Source of the DNA: Sphingobacteriaceae bacterium GW460-11-11-14-LB5
GTDB taxonomy: Bacteria; Bacteroidota; Bacteroidia; Sphingobacteriales; Sphingobacteriaceae
Assembly: GCA_002151545.1 (NCBI GenBank)
Contig: CP021237.1
Span: 4,154,001-4,218,000 of the forward strand
Length of the DNA stretch: 64,000 nt
Reading direction: 5' to 3'
Made by a program: the position numbers and the translations under genes. Positions 9,150 to 16,733 of this stretch are shown in pieces (positions within the stretch are counted from its first letter, which is position 1; the number at the start of each line of letters is the position of its first letter). The notes beneath the pieces were generated by a model. That model did no database searches and was not told where the DNA came from. It worked only from the letters and a program-made list of their open reading frames with translations.

Positions 9150-9332
9150 TTAGTTAAAAATAGCATCGTATACACCTTTAAAAAAACCTTTGTAAAATGC
9201 GCCGTCTCCTTTTGCACGATCATATACCAGTCCATAACCACCAGCATCATATCCCATTCCACCGTTTTCTTCAAGCATTTCGATAGCATTCATTTCCTGA
9301 ACACTAAGGTTTTCTAAATTTAAATTTTTCAT
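9150..9332 (-). CDS. Small double-glycine-leader peptide 2 (bacteriocin-like)
   Basis: A 60-residue peptide with leader MKNLNLENLSVQEMNAIEML ending ENGG, then about 35 residues rich in Gly, Tyr, Phe and Lys. GxxxG motifs GYDAG and GFFKG are visible. The leader is close to that of peptide 4 (14266-14451), and the upstream DNA also matches (see the element at 9366-9400). It is probably cleaved and exported by the C39 ABC transporter encoded 480 bases upstream on the same strand. Likely the first gene of a two-peptide unit with peptide 1. Confidence 0.8.
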   Translation of the reverse strand: MKNLNLENLSVQEMNAIEMLEENGGMGYDAGGYGLVYDRAKGDGAFYKGFFKGVYDAIFN

Positions 9333-9365
9333 GATTTAATTCTTTTTAATGATGTACCTACTCTT

Positions 9366-9400
9366 TAAAGGCTTTTCGGTAACCGCCTATTGTTGCAACA
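9366..9400 (-). promoter_or_regulatory. Conserved leader element upstream of peptide 2
   Basis: On the minus strand the element reads TAGGCGG, three bases, CCGAAAAGCCT, which can fold as AGGC...GCCT, preceded by a TGTTGCAACA dyad. The same arrangement (TAGGCGG, spacer, GAAAAGCC, with a nearby TGTT...AACA dyad) occurs upstream of peptide 4 at 14484-14521, at a similar distance (about 35 bases) from the ATG. It could be an operator for the local HTH or LytTR regulator or a structured 5' untranslated region. Confidence 0.5.
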
Positions 9401-9417
9401 CTACTAAATTACTTTTG

Positions 9418-9442
9418 CCCACTCTACAAAAAAAGGAGTGGG
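9418..9442. promoter_or_regulatory. Inverted repeat at the end of the HTH gene
   Basis: Seven-base inverted repeat CCCACTC/GAGTGGG separated by an A-rich (minus: T-rich) loop of 11 bases, overlapping the last codons and stop of the HTH gene and preceding the peptide 2 promoter region. It may act as an attenuator, weak terminator or operator. No downstream T tract is seen on the minus strand, so a simple terminator is less likely. Confidence 0.35.
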
Positions 9443-9732
9443 TAATTTTGCTGATAAAAAAATCCAGCATTTACATTCATTAACTCCTGAGGCTTTAAAA
9501 CCGTAAAATCAGCCCTAATATTTACTTCAAATGCCTGGGTATAATAATATGTTTGTAACTGTCTCGAGTATTCTATCGGAGCACCCATTAGTTTCAACTC
9601 ATCTAATACCACGTATAATCGCGAGGTTGAAATTGATAATCTTCTGGCTAAATTTTCTGGTGCACCTGTACGGCTTTCTTTTATCAGTTTGTGGATAATT
9701 TTAATGCGATCGATGTATTCTAATAATTTCAT
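9424..9732 (-). CDS. Small HTH-domain regulator in the bacteriocin-like locus
   Basis: A 102-residue protein. Residues 1-60 resemble the winged-helix DeoR/HTH_11 type (IIHKLIKESRTGAPENLARR, then LSISTSRLYVVLDELKLMGA), with a short C-terminal wing and tail and no effector-binding WYL or sugar-binding domain. It is placed between the exporter gene and peptides 2 and 1 on the same strand, so control of peptide expression is the natural guess. The exact family is uncertain. Confidence 0.65.
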   Translation of the reverse strand: MKLLEYIDRIKIIHKLIKESRTGAPENLARRLSISTSRLYVVLDELKLMGAPIEYSRQLQTYYYTQAFEVNIRADFTVLKPQELMNVNAGFFYQQNYPLLFL

Positions 9733-9812
9733 AATAAAACTGATGTGGCTTTAGTGTATTAAATTCAAGAGCTGGCAACTTTTCTTGCCAACTTGCTAGT
9801 AAAGTTCAACTC

Positions 9813-11996
9813 TTAGAGAAATGAAGGCATCATCAAACTTGTTAAATCCTCATCACCAAATTGTTGTTTCCATAAATTGGCGTAGTGGCCATTTGCAATC
9901 ATCATTTCAGCATGGCTTCCTTCTTCTACAACCTTTCCTTTATCCAACACAATAATCTGATCAGCTTTTCTAATCGTAGGTAAGCGGTGCGCAATGATGA
10001 TGATTGTTTTCTTTTGCATCCTTAACAGATCTATTGTCCGCTGTACATACTGCTCCGAAGCTGAATCTAAAGAGGAAGTCGCTTCATCCAGAATTAAAAT
10101 CTCAGGATTACGGTACAATGCCCTTGCTATTGCAATCCTTTGTTTCTGTCCGCCCGATAAAGAAGCTCCGTTTTCGCCTAAATAAGTCTGGAAACCTTCT
10201 GGCAAAGCTTCAATAAAATCGATAATCCCTAACTGTGTACAAATACTAATAATCTGTTGCATGTTGGGTTCATAATCGCCAATGGCAATATTCTCGATTA
10301 CATTTCCTGCAAAAAGATCAATTTTCTGGGGTACAACGCTGAGTAAATTTCTTAAAGAAGCATTGTTCAAATACTTAAGTGCATGATTACCAATAAAAAT
10401 ATTGCCCGATTGTATGGGATAAATATTTTGAAGTAACGACATTAGGGTAGATTTACCAGATCCACTCTCCCCTACAATCGCAGTAAAACTCCCGGCCTTA
10501 ATCTTGAGGTTTAAATCTTCAAACACATTAACGCGACTGCCATACCTAAAGGCTACATGTTCGAAACGGATATCGCCCATTAATTCTTTGGTCAGGAAAA
10601 CACTCGATGAATTTTGTTCAATTTCCAGATCCATAATTTCAAACAAACGATCGGAAGCGATCATGGCATCCTGGATAGATTTATTTGCACCAATTAACGA
10701 GGTAGCCGGACCCGTAAAATAACCAATAAGGGTATAGAAAGAAAATAATTCACCTGGCGTGATTTCTCCGTCCAAAACATAACCTGCACCCACCCAAAGC
10801 AATATGATCGTGAGCATACGGGCAATAACCTCGGTTGCTGTTCCGGAGAAAACAGAGTTTAAGCCTGATTTATAAATTGTTCTTAGCAGGCCAATAAAGT
10901 GCGTTTCAGTTTTTTCGTTGGTAAACCTTTCAAGGCCAAATCTTTTAATGGTGGCCACATTATTTAAGCCCTCAACCAGCTGCGATTCTAACTCGGCCGA
11001 CTCCTCCATCAGCTTCCGCTGCATTTTCTTGTTTAGTTTATTGCTGATGAAATAAATCAGCAGATACAATGGAATAACCGCCAGCATCAATAAGGCCAGT
11101 TTCCAATAGTAACTGAACATTAAAATAAAAGAGAATACCACAATAAAGCCATTTACCACCAGATTAATAGAAACATCGTTTATGAAAGCCCTTATTTTAA
11201 CGGCATCATTTACCCTCGAAATAATTTCGCCTACCCGCATGGTATCAAAAAATTGCTGAGGTAGCTTTAAGAGGTGTTTATAGTATCCCAATATCAAACC
11301 GGCATCTATCTGTTGCCCGGTGCGGATAGTAAAAATAGTTTTAGCGGTACCGATAAACAATTGCAGCGCTAAAATGGCTACCATCATTAAGCTCATTAAA
11401 TTAAGCAGGTTCCGGTTACCCTCTACCAAAACGTGGTCGGTTATTTTCTGAACAAAAACCGAGGTAGATAGTCCCAGTATGGTATAAATTAAAGCACCAA
11501 AAAGCGCCTGTATGACAATACTTTTATGCGGTTTAATCAGGTTCCAAAAGCGGCTTCCAGTATCAACCTTTTCATTGCCCTGTTTAAAACCTTCATCAGG
11601 TAATAACAACACCAATACGCCCGTCCATTCGCCTGTAAATTCTTCAATAGTTTTGCGGTGCATTTTCCCATCGCCCGGGTCCATTACTTCAATGTATTTA
11701 TCCGTTACTTTATAAATAACTACATAATGTTGCAATTGCTTCTTCACTATCACATGGGCAATGGCCGGTAATGGAATTTTAGAAAGACTGTCTAAATTGC
11801 CCTTTACACCTTTTGCTTCAAAACCCAGTTTATTTGCCGCTTCTATCAAACCCAAAACATTGGTTCCTTTTTGGTCGGTGCTGGCCAGTTGACGGATGCG
11901 CGCAACAGGCATTTTCAGTTTATAAAATGCAGATATAGATGCTAAACAAGCAGCACCACAATCGGTAATATCGCGTTGTTTTATTCGTGTAGACAT
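9813..11996 (-). CDS. C39 peptidase-containing ABC exporter (bacteriocin processing and export)
   Basis: Cleaves double-glycine leaders and pumps the mature peptide across the inner membrane. I use the ATG at 11996 (727 residues): it begins MSTRIKQRDITDCGAACL, while the longer frame to 12104 adds low-complexity residues and runs into the HlyD gene. The C39 triad is complete: Cys13 (Gln7 for the oxyanion hole), His90 in QHYVVIY and Asp106 in MDPGDG. Transmembrane helices follow (about residues 160-430), then the ATPase with Walker A GESGSGKST, signature LSGGQKQRIAIARAL and Walker B ILILDEATSSLD. With the HlyD protein and an outer membrane channel it forms a type I secretion system. Confidence 0.93.
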   Translation of the reverse strand: MSTRIKQRDITDCGAACLASISAFYKLKMPVARIRQLASTDQKGTNVLGLIEAANKLGFEAKGVKGNLDSLSKIPLPAIAHVIVKKQLQHYVVIYKVTDKYIEVMDPGDGKMHRKTIEEFTGEWTGVLVLLLPDEGFKQGNEKVDTGSRFWNLIKPHKSIVIQALFGALIYTILGLSTSVFVQKITDHVLVEGNRNLLNLMSLMMVAILALQLFIGTAKTIFTIRTGQQIDAGLILGYYKHLLKLPQQFFDTMRVGEIISRVNDAVKIRAFINDVSINLVVNGFIVVFSFILMFSYYWKLALLMLAVIPLYLLIYFISNKLNKKMQRKLMEESAELESQLVEGLNNVATIKRFGLERFTNEKTETHFIGLLRTIYKSGLNSVFSGTATEVIARMLTIILLWVGAGYVLDGEITPGELFSFYTLIGYFTGPATSLIGANKSIQDAMIASDRLFEIMDLEIEQNSSSVFLTKELMGDIRFEHVAFRYGSRVNVFEDLNLKIKAGSFTAIVGESGSGKSTLMSLLQNIYPIQSGNIFIGNHALKYLNNASLRNLLSVVPQKIDLFAGNVIENIAIGDYEPNMQQIISICTQLGIIDFIEALPEGFQTYLGENGASLSGGQKQRIAIARALYRNPEILILDEATSSLDSASEQYVQRTIDLLRMQKKTIIIIAHRLPTIRKADQIIVLDKGKVVEEGSHAEMMIANGHYANLWKQQFGDEDLTSLMMPSFL

Positions 11997-12055
11997 GGGT
12001 TTTAGATGTGAGATTTGAGACTGGCGAACTGAGATGTGGGTTTGAGAAATTTGAA
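11997..12055. repeat. Low-complexity spacer of the TTTTAGATGTGAGA family
   Basis: The gap between hlyD-like and exporter genes is filled with GTTTTAGATGTGAGATTTGAG-type text, recurring as near copies between rpsK and rpsM (61795-61930). It is AT/GA-biased, open in one frame by chance, and inflates the exporter reading frame. Function unknown. Confidence 0.5.
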
Positions 12056-12073
12056 ATTTTCTGCTTTGGTTTT

Positions 12074-13243
12074 TTAGCTTTTGGTTCCATTTGGATTTAA
12101 CCAATCATCAACCTTGTCATATAGTAATTGATACAGGTTTCGTTTTGCAATAGTAAAGTGTGCATTAAAAGTCATCCCCTTTTTTACCTGTCCTTTGTAA
12201 CCGTTTTTTAGCTTTAAATAATCCTTGTCCAGCTTACACTTCACTTTAAAATAAGGGCTTTGGTTAATCAGTATGATATCATCTGAAATGTCGGTTACTA
12301 CACCATCCAGTAACCCCCATTGGTTATAGTTGAAAGCATCGATCTGAAACCGCACAATTTGACCAGCTTTAATTAAACCGATATCAGCAGGCTTGATGTA
12401 ACTGATGGCCAGCAAAGCGCTATCAGGCGATATCTCGCCAATTTTCTGATTGGCCGTAATAAAAGAACCCAATTGTAAACCTGATAGATTTTGTACCGTT
12501 CCGGAAACCCCTGCGTTTAAATGGTATAATTTCTCCTGTTCGGTGAACTGGATTTTCTGACCAGCGAGATCTTTTAATTCTTTTCTATACTGATTTGATT
12601 CCGTTTGCCACTGTGTTTTGTATTTTTTAGCCACCAGATTGAAATCGGAAAGCGCCTGATCGTAATTGAACTTATATTGCTCATACTCTGCTTCAGTAAC
12701 TACTTTCTTGCTATAAAGAATCTCATACCTTTTATAAATCTTGTAAGCCTGCTCGCGGGCATTTAAAGCATTTTGAATTTGCTCTGCATATTGCTGCCAG
12801 CTTGCGGCATACAGGCCGGTTTGCAATGCAGGTTGCCCGGCATTGCTTAAATCGACCAGTTTTAAGAGGAGGAGCGCATCATTTAATAAATCTTTTAATT
12901 CACTTGAGCGATTATTCAAAATCACGTTTTGCGTTTCAGGTAGAGTAGGGTCTATATTTAAAAGAAGTTGTCCTTTTTTTATTTTTTTATTATCTGTTAA
13001 ATTAATCAGCGTAATTTTCCCACCTACTGGTGCCAATAACTCTGTTCTTTCGATATTACTCTGCAAAGAACCATTCCCCTTAACGCTTACTGTGGTGTAA
13101 ATAAATGGTAAGGTAGCAAAAGCAGCAAGAATGGACAATATTGTGGCAGAATAAATAATTTGCGTACGTACCCTGGTATGGTGTAAAAAAATGATGGAAT
13201 TATCTTCGAAATTGGCGTCTTCTGTTAAAGGCATAATCATCAA
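12074..13243 (-). CDS. HlyD family secretion protein (membrane fusion adaptor)
   Basis: Periplasmic adaptor of 389 residues linking the inner membrane ABC exporter to an outer membrane channel. A single N-terminal membrane helix lies near residues 30-50 after a short cytoplasmic tail, followed by the lipoyl half-motif ELLAPVGGKITLI, a long alpha-helical hairpin (about 120-235) and the second lipoyl/beta-barrel part including VKKGMTFNAHFTI. The gene lies upstream of the C39 exporter on the same strand. No TolC-like outer membrane protein is in the window, so that component is supplied from elsewhere. The start could also be Met4. Confidence 0.9.
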   Translation of the reverse strand: MMIMPLTEDANFEDNSIIFLHHTRVRTQIIYSATILSILAAFATLPFIYTTVSVKGNGSLQSNIERTELLAPVGGKITLINLTDNKKIKKGQLLLNIDPTLPETQNVILNNRSSELKDLLNDALLLLKLVDLSNAGQPALQTGLYAASWQQYAEQIQNALNAREQAYKIYKRYEILYSKKVVTEAEYEQYKFNYDQALSDFNLVAKKYKTQWQTESNQYRKELKDLAGQKIQFTEQEKLYHLNAGVSGTVQNLSGLQLGSFITANQKIGEISPDSALLAISYIKPADIGLIKAGQIVRFQIDAFNYNQWGLLDGVVTDISDDIILINQSPYFKVKCKLDKDYLKLKNGYKGQVKKGMTFNAHFTIAKRNLYQLLYDKVDDWLNPNGTKS

Positions 13244-13389
13244 CTGGCTTGGTTAAGGCCAAGTTTGTGATTATTAATTTATGCTGAAAAAAAGATACAC
13301 GAAAAGGGAGATTGTAGGGATGAAAAGGTTGAATATTAAACAGAATGTAGTTCTTTCAAACATTAAACGATTCTAGAATGGTAAGGCAA

Positions 13390-13851
13390 CTAAACAATAA
13401 ACAGATAGCCGAATAGATTGTAAAGCGAGTGAAAAAGAATGGTTAAAAGTAGATAAAAGATAGTTTTTTCTTTCGCTTTCAGGAAAAAAAAATTCAAGAA
13501 TGACCCTCCTATAAAAGTCATAGCGATATATATATAACTATAAAAATGCATCGATGAGAAGATTATTACAGGAATAATTAGTAGGACGTAAAAGTTTTTA
13601 ACGTTAAATAATGTTAAAATTTTATTGGGTAAATACTGAAAAATAAAAGTTTCAATTATTGGCGCTAAAATCATAATGAATATGAATTTTGCACTACCAG
13701 ATAAGTTTTCTAATCCGTTCTTTTGATTAGAATTTAACGGAAATAATTTATCTAAATAGTTAAAGATAATTCCGTTGATAATAGAGAAAATATAACAAAT
13801 TAGAAAAAGCAAATAAATATTCCCGCTTACTTTTTTAAAATACAATTTCAT
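13390..13851 (-). CDS. CPBP family membrane protein (possible immunity or processing protein)
   Basis: A 153-residue polytopic protein with about four to five hydrophobic helices. Family landmarks are a degenerate first motif APIIETFIFQ (canonical EExxxR has its second Glu and Arg replaced), SSMHFYSY (motif 2 histidine) and FHSLYNLF (motif 3 histidine/asparagine). CPBP (Abi) proteins near class II bacteriocin genes often confer self-immunity. Its position between peptide pair 3/4 and the exporter suits that role, but the changed motif leaves protease activity doubtful. Confidence 0.72.
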   Translation of the reverse strand: MKLYFKKVSGNIYLLFLICYIFSIINGIIFNYLDKLFPLNSNQKNGLENLSGSAKFIFIMILAPIIETFIFQYLPNKILTLFNVKNFYVLLIIPVIIFSSMHFYSYIYIAMTFIGGSFLNFFFLKAKEKTIFYLLLTILFHSLYNLFGYLFIV

Positions 13852-13976
13852 TCTTTTTTTTGCATCAAAGTTTAAGAAAAAAGTTTAATTTCCATTTTTT
13901 AAATTATAACAGGTAATTTTTGCTCCATAAAAAATGAGGGCATCGATATCTCGTATGCCCCCTTTTAAACTACAAT

Positions 13977-14141
13977 TTATCCTGCACTATGCATATGTGA
14001 ACTTTTACCTTGTTCGTTTGCATAGATAAGAAATTCGTGAGTGTAGAATGCCACCCAATACCATGCAGATTCTCCTCCATCGATATTTAACAACTCTTCT
14101 AAACTCAACTCATCTACCCTTAATTCTTGTAAATTCTTCAT
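13977..14141 (-). CDS. Small double-glycine-leader peptide 3
   Basis: A 54-residue peptide with leader MKNLQELRVDELSLEELLNI ending DGG; the ELxxxELSLEELxxIxGG pattern is typical for C39 substrates. The predicted mature part (about 31 residues) starts ESAWYW, is aromatic near its start and ends polar with His and Ser. It is the downstream member of the second peptide pair, after peptide 4, and was found by reading the gap by eye. No GxxxG is seen, unlike peptides 1 and 2. Confidence 0.72.
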   Translation of the reverse strand: MKNLQELRVDELSLEELLNIDGGESAWYWVAFYTHEFLIYANEQGKSSHMHSAG

Positions 14142-14150
14142 AATATTATA

Positions 14151-14270
14151 TTAAAAAATTAGACGGAATAGATCTGGTGCGTATTGAATAAATACATATA
14201 TTCCAAGACCTATAATTACGTTAATGAAAAAATTCAATATTTTTTCTTTTTTTATATTAAATATTTTAAT
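14151..14270 (-). CDS. Possible very small membrane peptide between peptides 4 and 3
   Basis: An open frame of about 39 codons overlapping the stop of peptide 4: a lysine-rich start (IKIFNIKKEKIL) then a hydrophobic stretch NFFINVIIGLGIYVFIQY and APDLFRLIF. It has no ATG; translation would need ATT at 14270 or TTG at 14237. It looks like a single-helix membrane peptide such as a small immunity protein, but could be chance coding potential in AT-rich DNA. Confidence 0.25.
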   Translation of the reverse strand: MKIFNIKKEKILNFFINVIIGLGIYVFIQYAPDLFRLIF

Positions 14271-14451
14271 GACGAGCTTTCCCAGTTCCACCATCATGCC
14301 ATCCTTCTCTAATATCTCCCCAATTATTTATTGCTGATATAGCTATAGCTATGCCCAAAGCTGCCCATGGAAATCCTTCTCCACCGGTGTTAATCATTTC
14401 CTTAGCATCCATTTCCTGAACGCCAAAATTTTCTAATTTTAAATTTTTCAT
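14266..14451 (-). CDS. Small double-glycine-leader peptide 4 (bacteriocin-like)
   Basis: A 61-residue peptide. The leader MKNLKLENFGVQEMDAKEMI ending NTGG is almost the same as that of peptide 2, implying duplication. The predicted mature part (about 37 residues) has a hydrophobic helix-like block PWAALGIAIAISAI followed by a polar Gly/His/Arg tail ending KARH. It is transcribed toward peptide 3, the CPBP gene and the exporter genes. The shared upstream element (14484-14521) supports joint regulation with peptide 2. Confidence 0.8.
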   Translation of the reverse strand: MKNLKLENFGVQEMDAKEMINTGGEGFPWAALGIAIAISAINNWGDIREGWHDGGTGKARH

Positions 14452-14483
14452 AATTAGTTTTTCACTTAAGTTTTCTTACTCAT

Positions 14484-14521
14484 TTAAGGCTTTTCAGATT
14501 CCGCCTATGTTGGCCTAACAT
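14484..14521 (-). promoter_or_regulatory. Conserved leader element upstream of peptide 4
   Basis: On the minus strand it reads TAGGCGG, short spacer, GAAAAGCCT, preceded by the dyad ATGTT-GGCCT-AACAT. It parallels the element at 9366-9400 in sequence, order and distance to the start codon. The region a little further upstream, on the minus strand, carries GTGTATCTTTTT, a possible TAnnTTTG-like -7 box also seen upstream of the hlyD-like gene near 13285-13310. Confidence 0.5.
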
Positions 14522-14718
14522 GAAACAAGTATTGGATATTAAATTTCAACCAAAAAAAAGATACACTAAAAGGCTTTTTATAAGTACAAAAAGGGATAAT
14601 ACGATCAAACACTACCAAAAATTACAACATTGAATGAAACTGGCGCTAATCCAAATCTCTGTCTACATAGAAAATAAGACAAATATGTATTTTAAAATAG
14701 TTCACCATTTAAATATAA

Positions 14719-14955
14719 ATATCGACTATAATTGTAATTGAAAACGATGGAAAAAAATTATCTTCTACTTATTATGCTTATGTCCATTCTATAATTTATA
14801 AGCGCAGAAGTGAAACTGTAGTGATGATTTCAATGCTTAACAGAAAGAATTTTAAAAATTATGTTGGCTCTTTACGTCTCATCCATAAAATGGCAGACCA
14901 TGTTACCGATTGGATTGATTATGTAAAGATGTATAAAACTAAAAAGATTTACTAG
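14719..14955 (+). pseudogene. Unrecognised open frame, possibly a gene remnant
   Basis: Seventy-eight sense codons with no start before Met36 (14824). The translation looks protein-like: DGKKLSSTYYAYVHSIIYK early, then MISMLNRKNFKNYVGSLRL and a tail with HVTDWIDYVKMYK. I do not recognise the family. It may be a decayed gene end, or a 43-residue peptide from 14824. Low confidence. Confidence 0.25.
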
Positions 14956-14989
14956 TTAAATTACACAATATATTGGTTTGGTACAGTTA

Positions 14990-15021
14990 AACAGCCGTTT
15001 GGTGTATATTTTTTGGCTGTT
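14990..15021 (+). promoter_or_regulatory. Hairpin in the leader region of peptide 5
   Basis: Seven-base inverted repeat AACAGCC/GGCTGTT with an 18-base loop, 55 bases before the peptide 5 start. It could be an operator (LytTR-type regulators bind repeats) or an RNA leader structure. Confidence 0.3.
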
Positions 15022-15076
15022 ACATCCAGAAATAACACTTTTAAACACATTTATTTAACTATCCATTATTTTAATT

Positions 15077-15253
15077 ATGAAAAACAAAAAATTAGAAAAA
15101 AAGACTTTATTTGTTTTTAAGAGAAACGACTTTACCCATTTGACGAAAGAGCAAATGAAGAAAATTATCGGAGGTAATAGTCCAACTACTAACCTATCAG
15201 GAGAGCCTGATTGTGAAAATAAAACAATACATAATCAAACCTTAAGTGGTTAG
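15077..15253 (+). CDS. Small GG-leader peptide 5, Ser/Thr-rich with one Cys (RiPP or lanthipeptide-like)
   Basis: A 58-residue peptide. The basic leader contains FKRNDFTHLTKEQMKKIIGG, resembling Bacteroidota natural-product precursor leaders (a hydrophobic-Lys region, then E-x-M-K-x-I-x-GG). The core, NSPTTNLSGEPD then CENKTIHNQTLSG, has several Ser/Thr and one Cys, as in lanthipeptide cores, but no LanB, LanC, LanM or radical-SAM gene is in the window. It is first in a plus-strand set with the S41 protease and the LytS/LytTR pair, whose start overlaps its stop region. It could equally be a signalling peptide sensed by the kinase. Confidence 0.6.
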   Translation: MKNKKLEKKTLFVFKRNDFTHLTKEQMKKIIGGNSPTTNLSGEPDCENKTIHNQTLSG

Positions 15254-15311
15254 TATTTATGCATCAAATCAGTTTAAAATTAAAACATTTGCAAACACTA
15301 TCCCATTATTG

Positions 15312-16733
15312 ATGAAATATATATTTCTCTTTTTTTTCTTATTTATCTTTTCATTTGCCTTAAAAGCTCAAAATTGTAACTGTAATGATAATTTTCTATT
15401 CCTGGTAGAAAAAATCAAAAAAAACTACATTGGTTATCCTGATAAAGTAAATCCTTCAAACCAGTTTCAATTTAAAAAATTTACGGATAGTTTACAGCAC
15501 GTTGCCTCTACTTCCAATTCTTACAAGTGTTTAAGCTTAATGAGAGAATGGCTCAGTTTTTTCAAAGACAAGCACATTGATGTCGGGATGGATTTTAGCA
15601 AACTTTCTCCTGATTCAGTGAAGATGTTTTTTGCTAATGAAGAGAAAACAACCTGGACAGAAAAACGTTTTAAATCTTATCTACAGGAAAATAAGAAAAC
15701 GCTAGATAGTATAGAAGGAATTTGGAATTATGGGATGTATGAAATTGGAATTGTTAAAGATCACACCAAAAAAAATATTGAATTTATTGGTTTTGTGATA
15801 AAAGCCGATAGTGTACGATGGATGCCACAACAAATAAAATTTAAAATCGGGAAGACTGACAATCAGTATAAAACTATTTACTATAGCGGCGGTGATCATT
15901 CGGTTAATTACCCCGCTTTAATTAAACAGAATGACGTACTAGATTTTGGTTTTTTGGGAAAATGGATAAGAGGTGAAAGAAAAGCGAAAACGATACCTCC
16001 TCCTGTATACACCGAACCTAACTTAATGTCTAGTTTTAAAAAATTAGATAATCAAACATCCCTTCTTTTACTTCCTTCTTTCAATTCGAAGTATAAAACA
16101 AGAATAGATGGTTTAATTGAAAAAAATAAGGATAATTTAGCTAATACTAAGCATCTTATTATTGATGTCCGTGATAATTCAGGAGGTACAACCGGTTGTT
16201 TTGAAAAAATAATTCCTTATTTATATACGAACCCCATACATATTGATGGTGGTATTGTATTAGCCACAGATGACAATATTCGTGATTGTTACGAAAAAGA
16301 TTATCCATATGCATCAGCAGCTTCAAGAAAAGAATTAAAAAAGAACGCGAAAAAATTGAGAGCTAATTTAAATGAATTTTACCCACTCTATAAATCCAGT
16401 ACCCTGAAGCTATCGAAAGTATTAAAAAACCCTGAACGTATTTCTATCCTAATTAACGGGAATACGGCAAGTAGTGGCGAATTTTTTATTTTAAGAGCTG
16501 AACAAAGTAAAAAAGTAACTTTATACGGACAAAATACTGCTGGAAGTGTTGATTACGGAGAAATGGTAATTACTCATCCTCCTTGCAAATTTTTCACTCT
16601 TGTTTATCCAGTAGCAAAATCGCTACACGCCATAAAACGGCCATTAGATAATATAGGAATCGCTCCAAATGTAATTATCCCTGATCAAGAGGTTGATTGG
16701 GTAAACTATGTAAAAAACTACAAAAGTAACTAA
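15312..16733 (+). CDS. Exported S41 family peptidase
   Basis: I use ATG 15312 (473 residues) because it gives a clean signal peptide MKYIFLFFFLFIFSFALKAQ; a longer frame from GTG 15246 would overlap peptide 5. The mature protein starts with a Cys-containing segment NCNCNDNF. The C-terminal half is an S41 (tail-specific/CtpA-like) fold: LIIDVRDNSGG near residue 290 and the nucleophile stretch NGNTASSGEFF near residue 390. No PDZ is obvious. It overlaps the kinase ATG by one base (TAATG), so it belongs to the same transcript. It may process or degrade exported peptides in the periplasm, which is an inference from context. Confidence 0.82.
   Translation: MKYIFLFFFLFIFSFALKAQNCNCNDNFLFLVEKIKKNYIGYPDKVNPSNQFQFKKFTDSLQHVASTSNSYKCLSLMREWLSFFKDKHIDVGMDFSKLSPDSVKMFFANEEKTTWTEKRFKSYLQENKKTLDSIEGIWNYGMYEIGIVKDHTKKNIEFIGFVIKADSVRWMPQQIKFKIGKTDNQYKTIYYSGGDHSVNYPALIKQNDVLDFGFLGKWIRGERKAKTIPPPVYTEPNLMSSFKKLDNQTSLLLLPSFNSKYKTRIDGLIEKNKDNLANTKHLIIDVRDNSGGTTGCFEKIIPYLYTNPIHIDGGIVLATDDNIRDCYEKDYPYASAASRKELKKNAKKLRANLNEFYPLYKSSTLKLSKVLKNPERISILINGNTASSGEFFILRAEQSKKVTLYGQNTAGSVDYGEMVITHPPCKFFTLVYPVAKSLHAIKRPLDNIGIAPNVIIPDQEVDWVNYVKNYKSN

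Larger units (their letters stand above)
14522..15076. other. Divergent intergenic region between the two halves of the bacteriocin-like locus
   Basis: AT-rich region with promoters expected in both directions. It contains an open frame without an early start codon at 14719-14955 (described separately) and a hairpin AACAGCC/GGCTGTT at 14990-15021 upstream of peptide 5. No other gene was recognised. Confidence 0.5.

Noticed and set aside
11997..12104. N-terminal extension of the C39 exporter
   Set aside because: It is built from the low-complexity spacer and overlaps the hlyD-like gene; the start at 11996 gives the normal C39 beginning.
15077..15253. Firm lanthipeptide assignment of peptide 5
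   Set aside because: The leader fits loosely, but no LanB/LanC/LanM enzyme is in the window, so only a RiPP-like label is kept.
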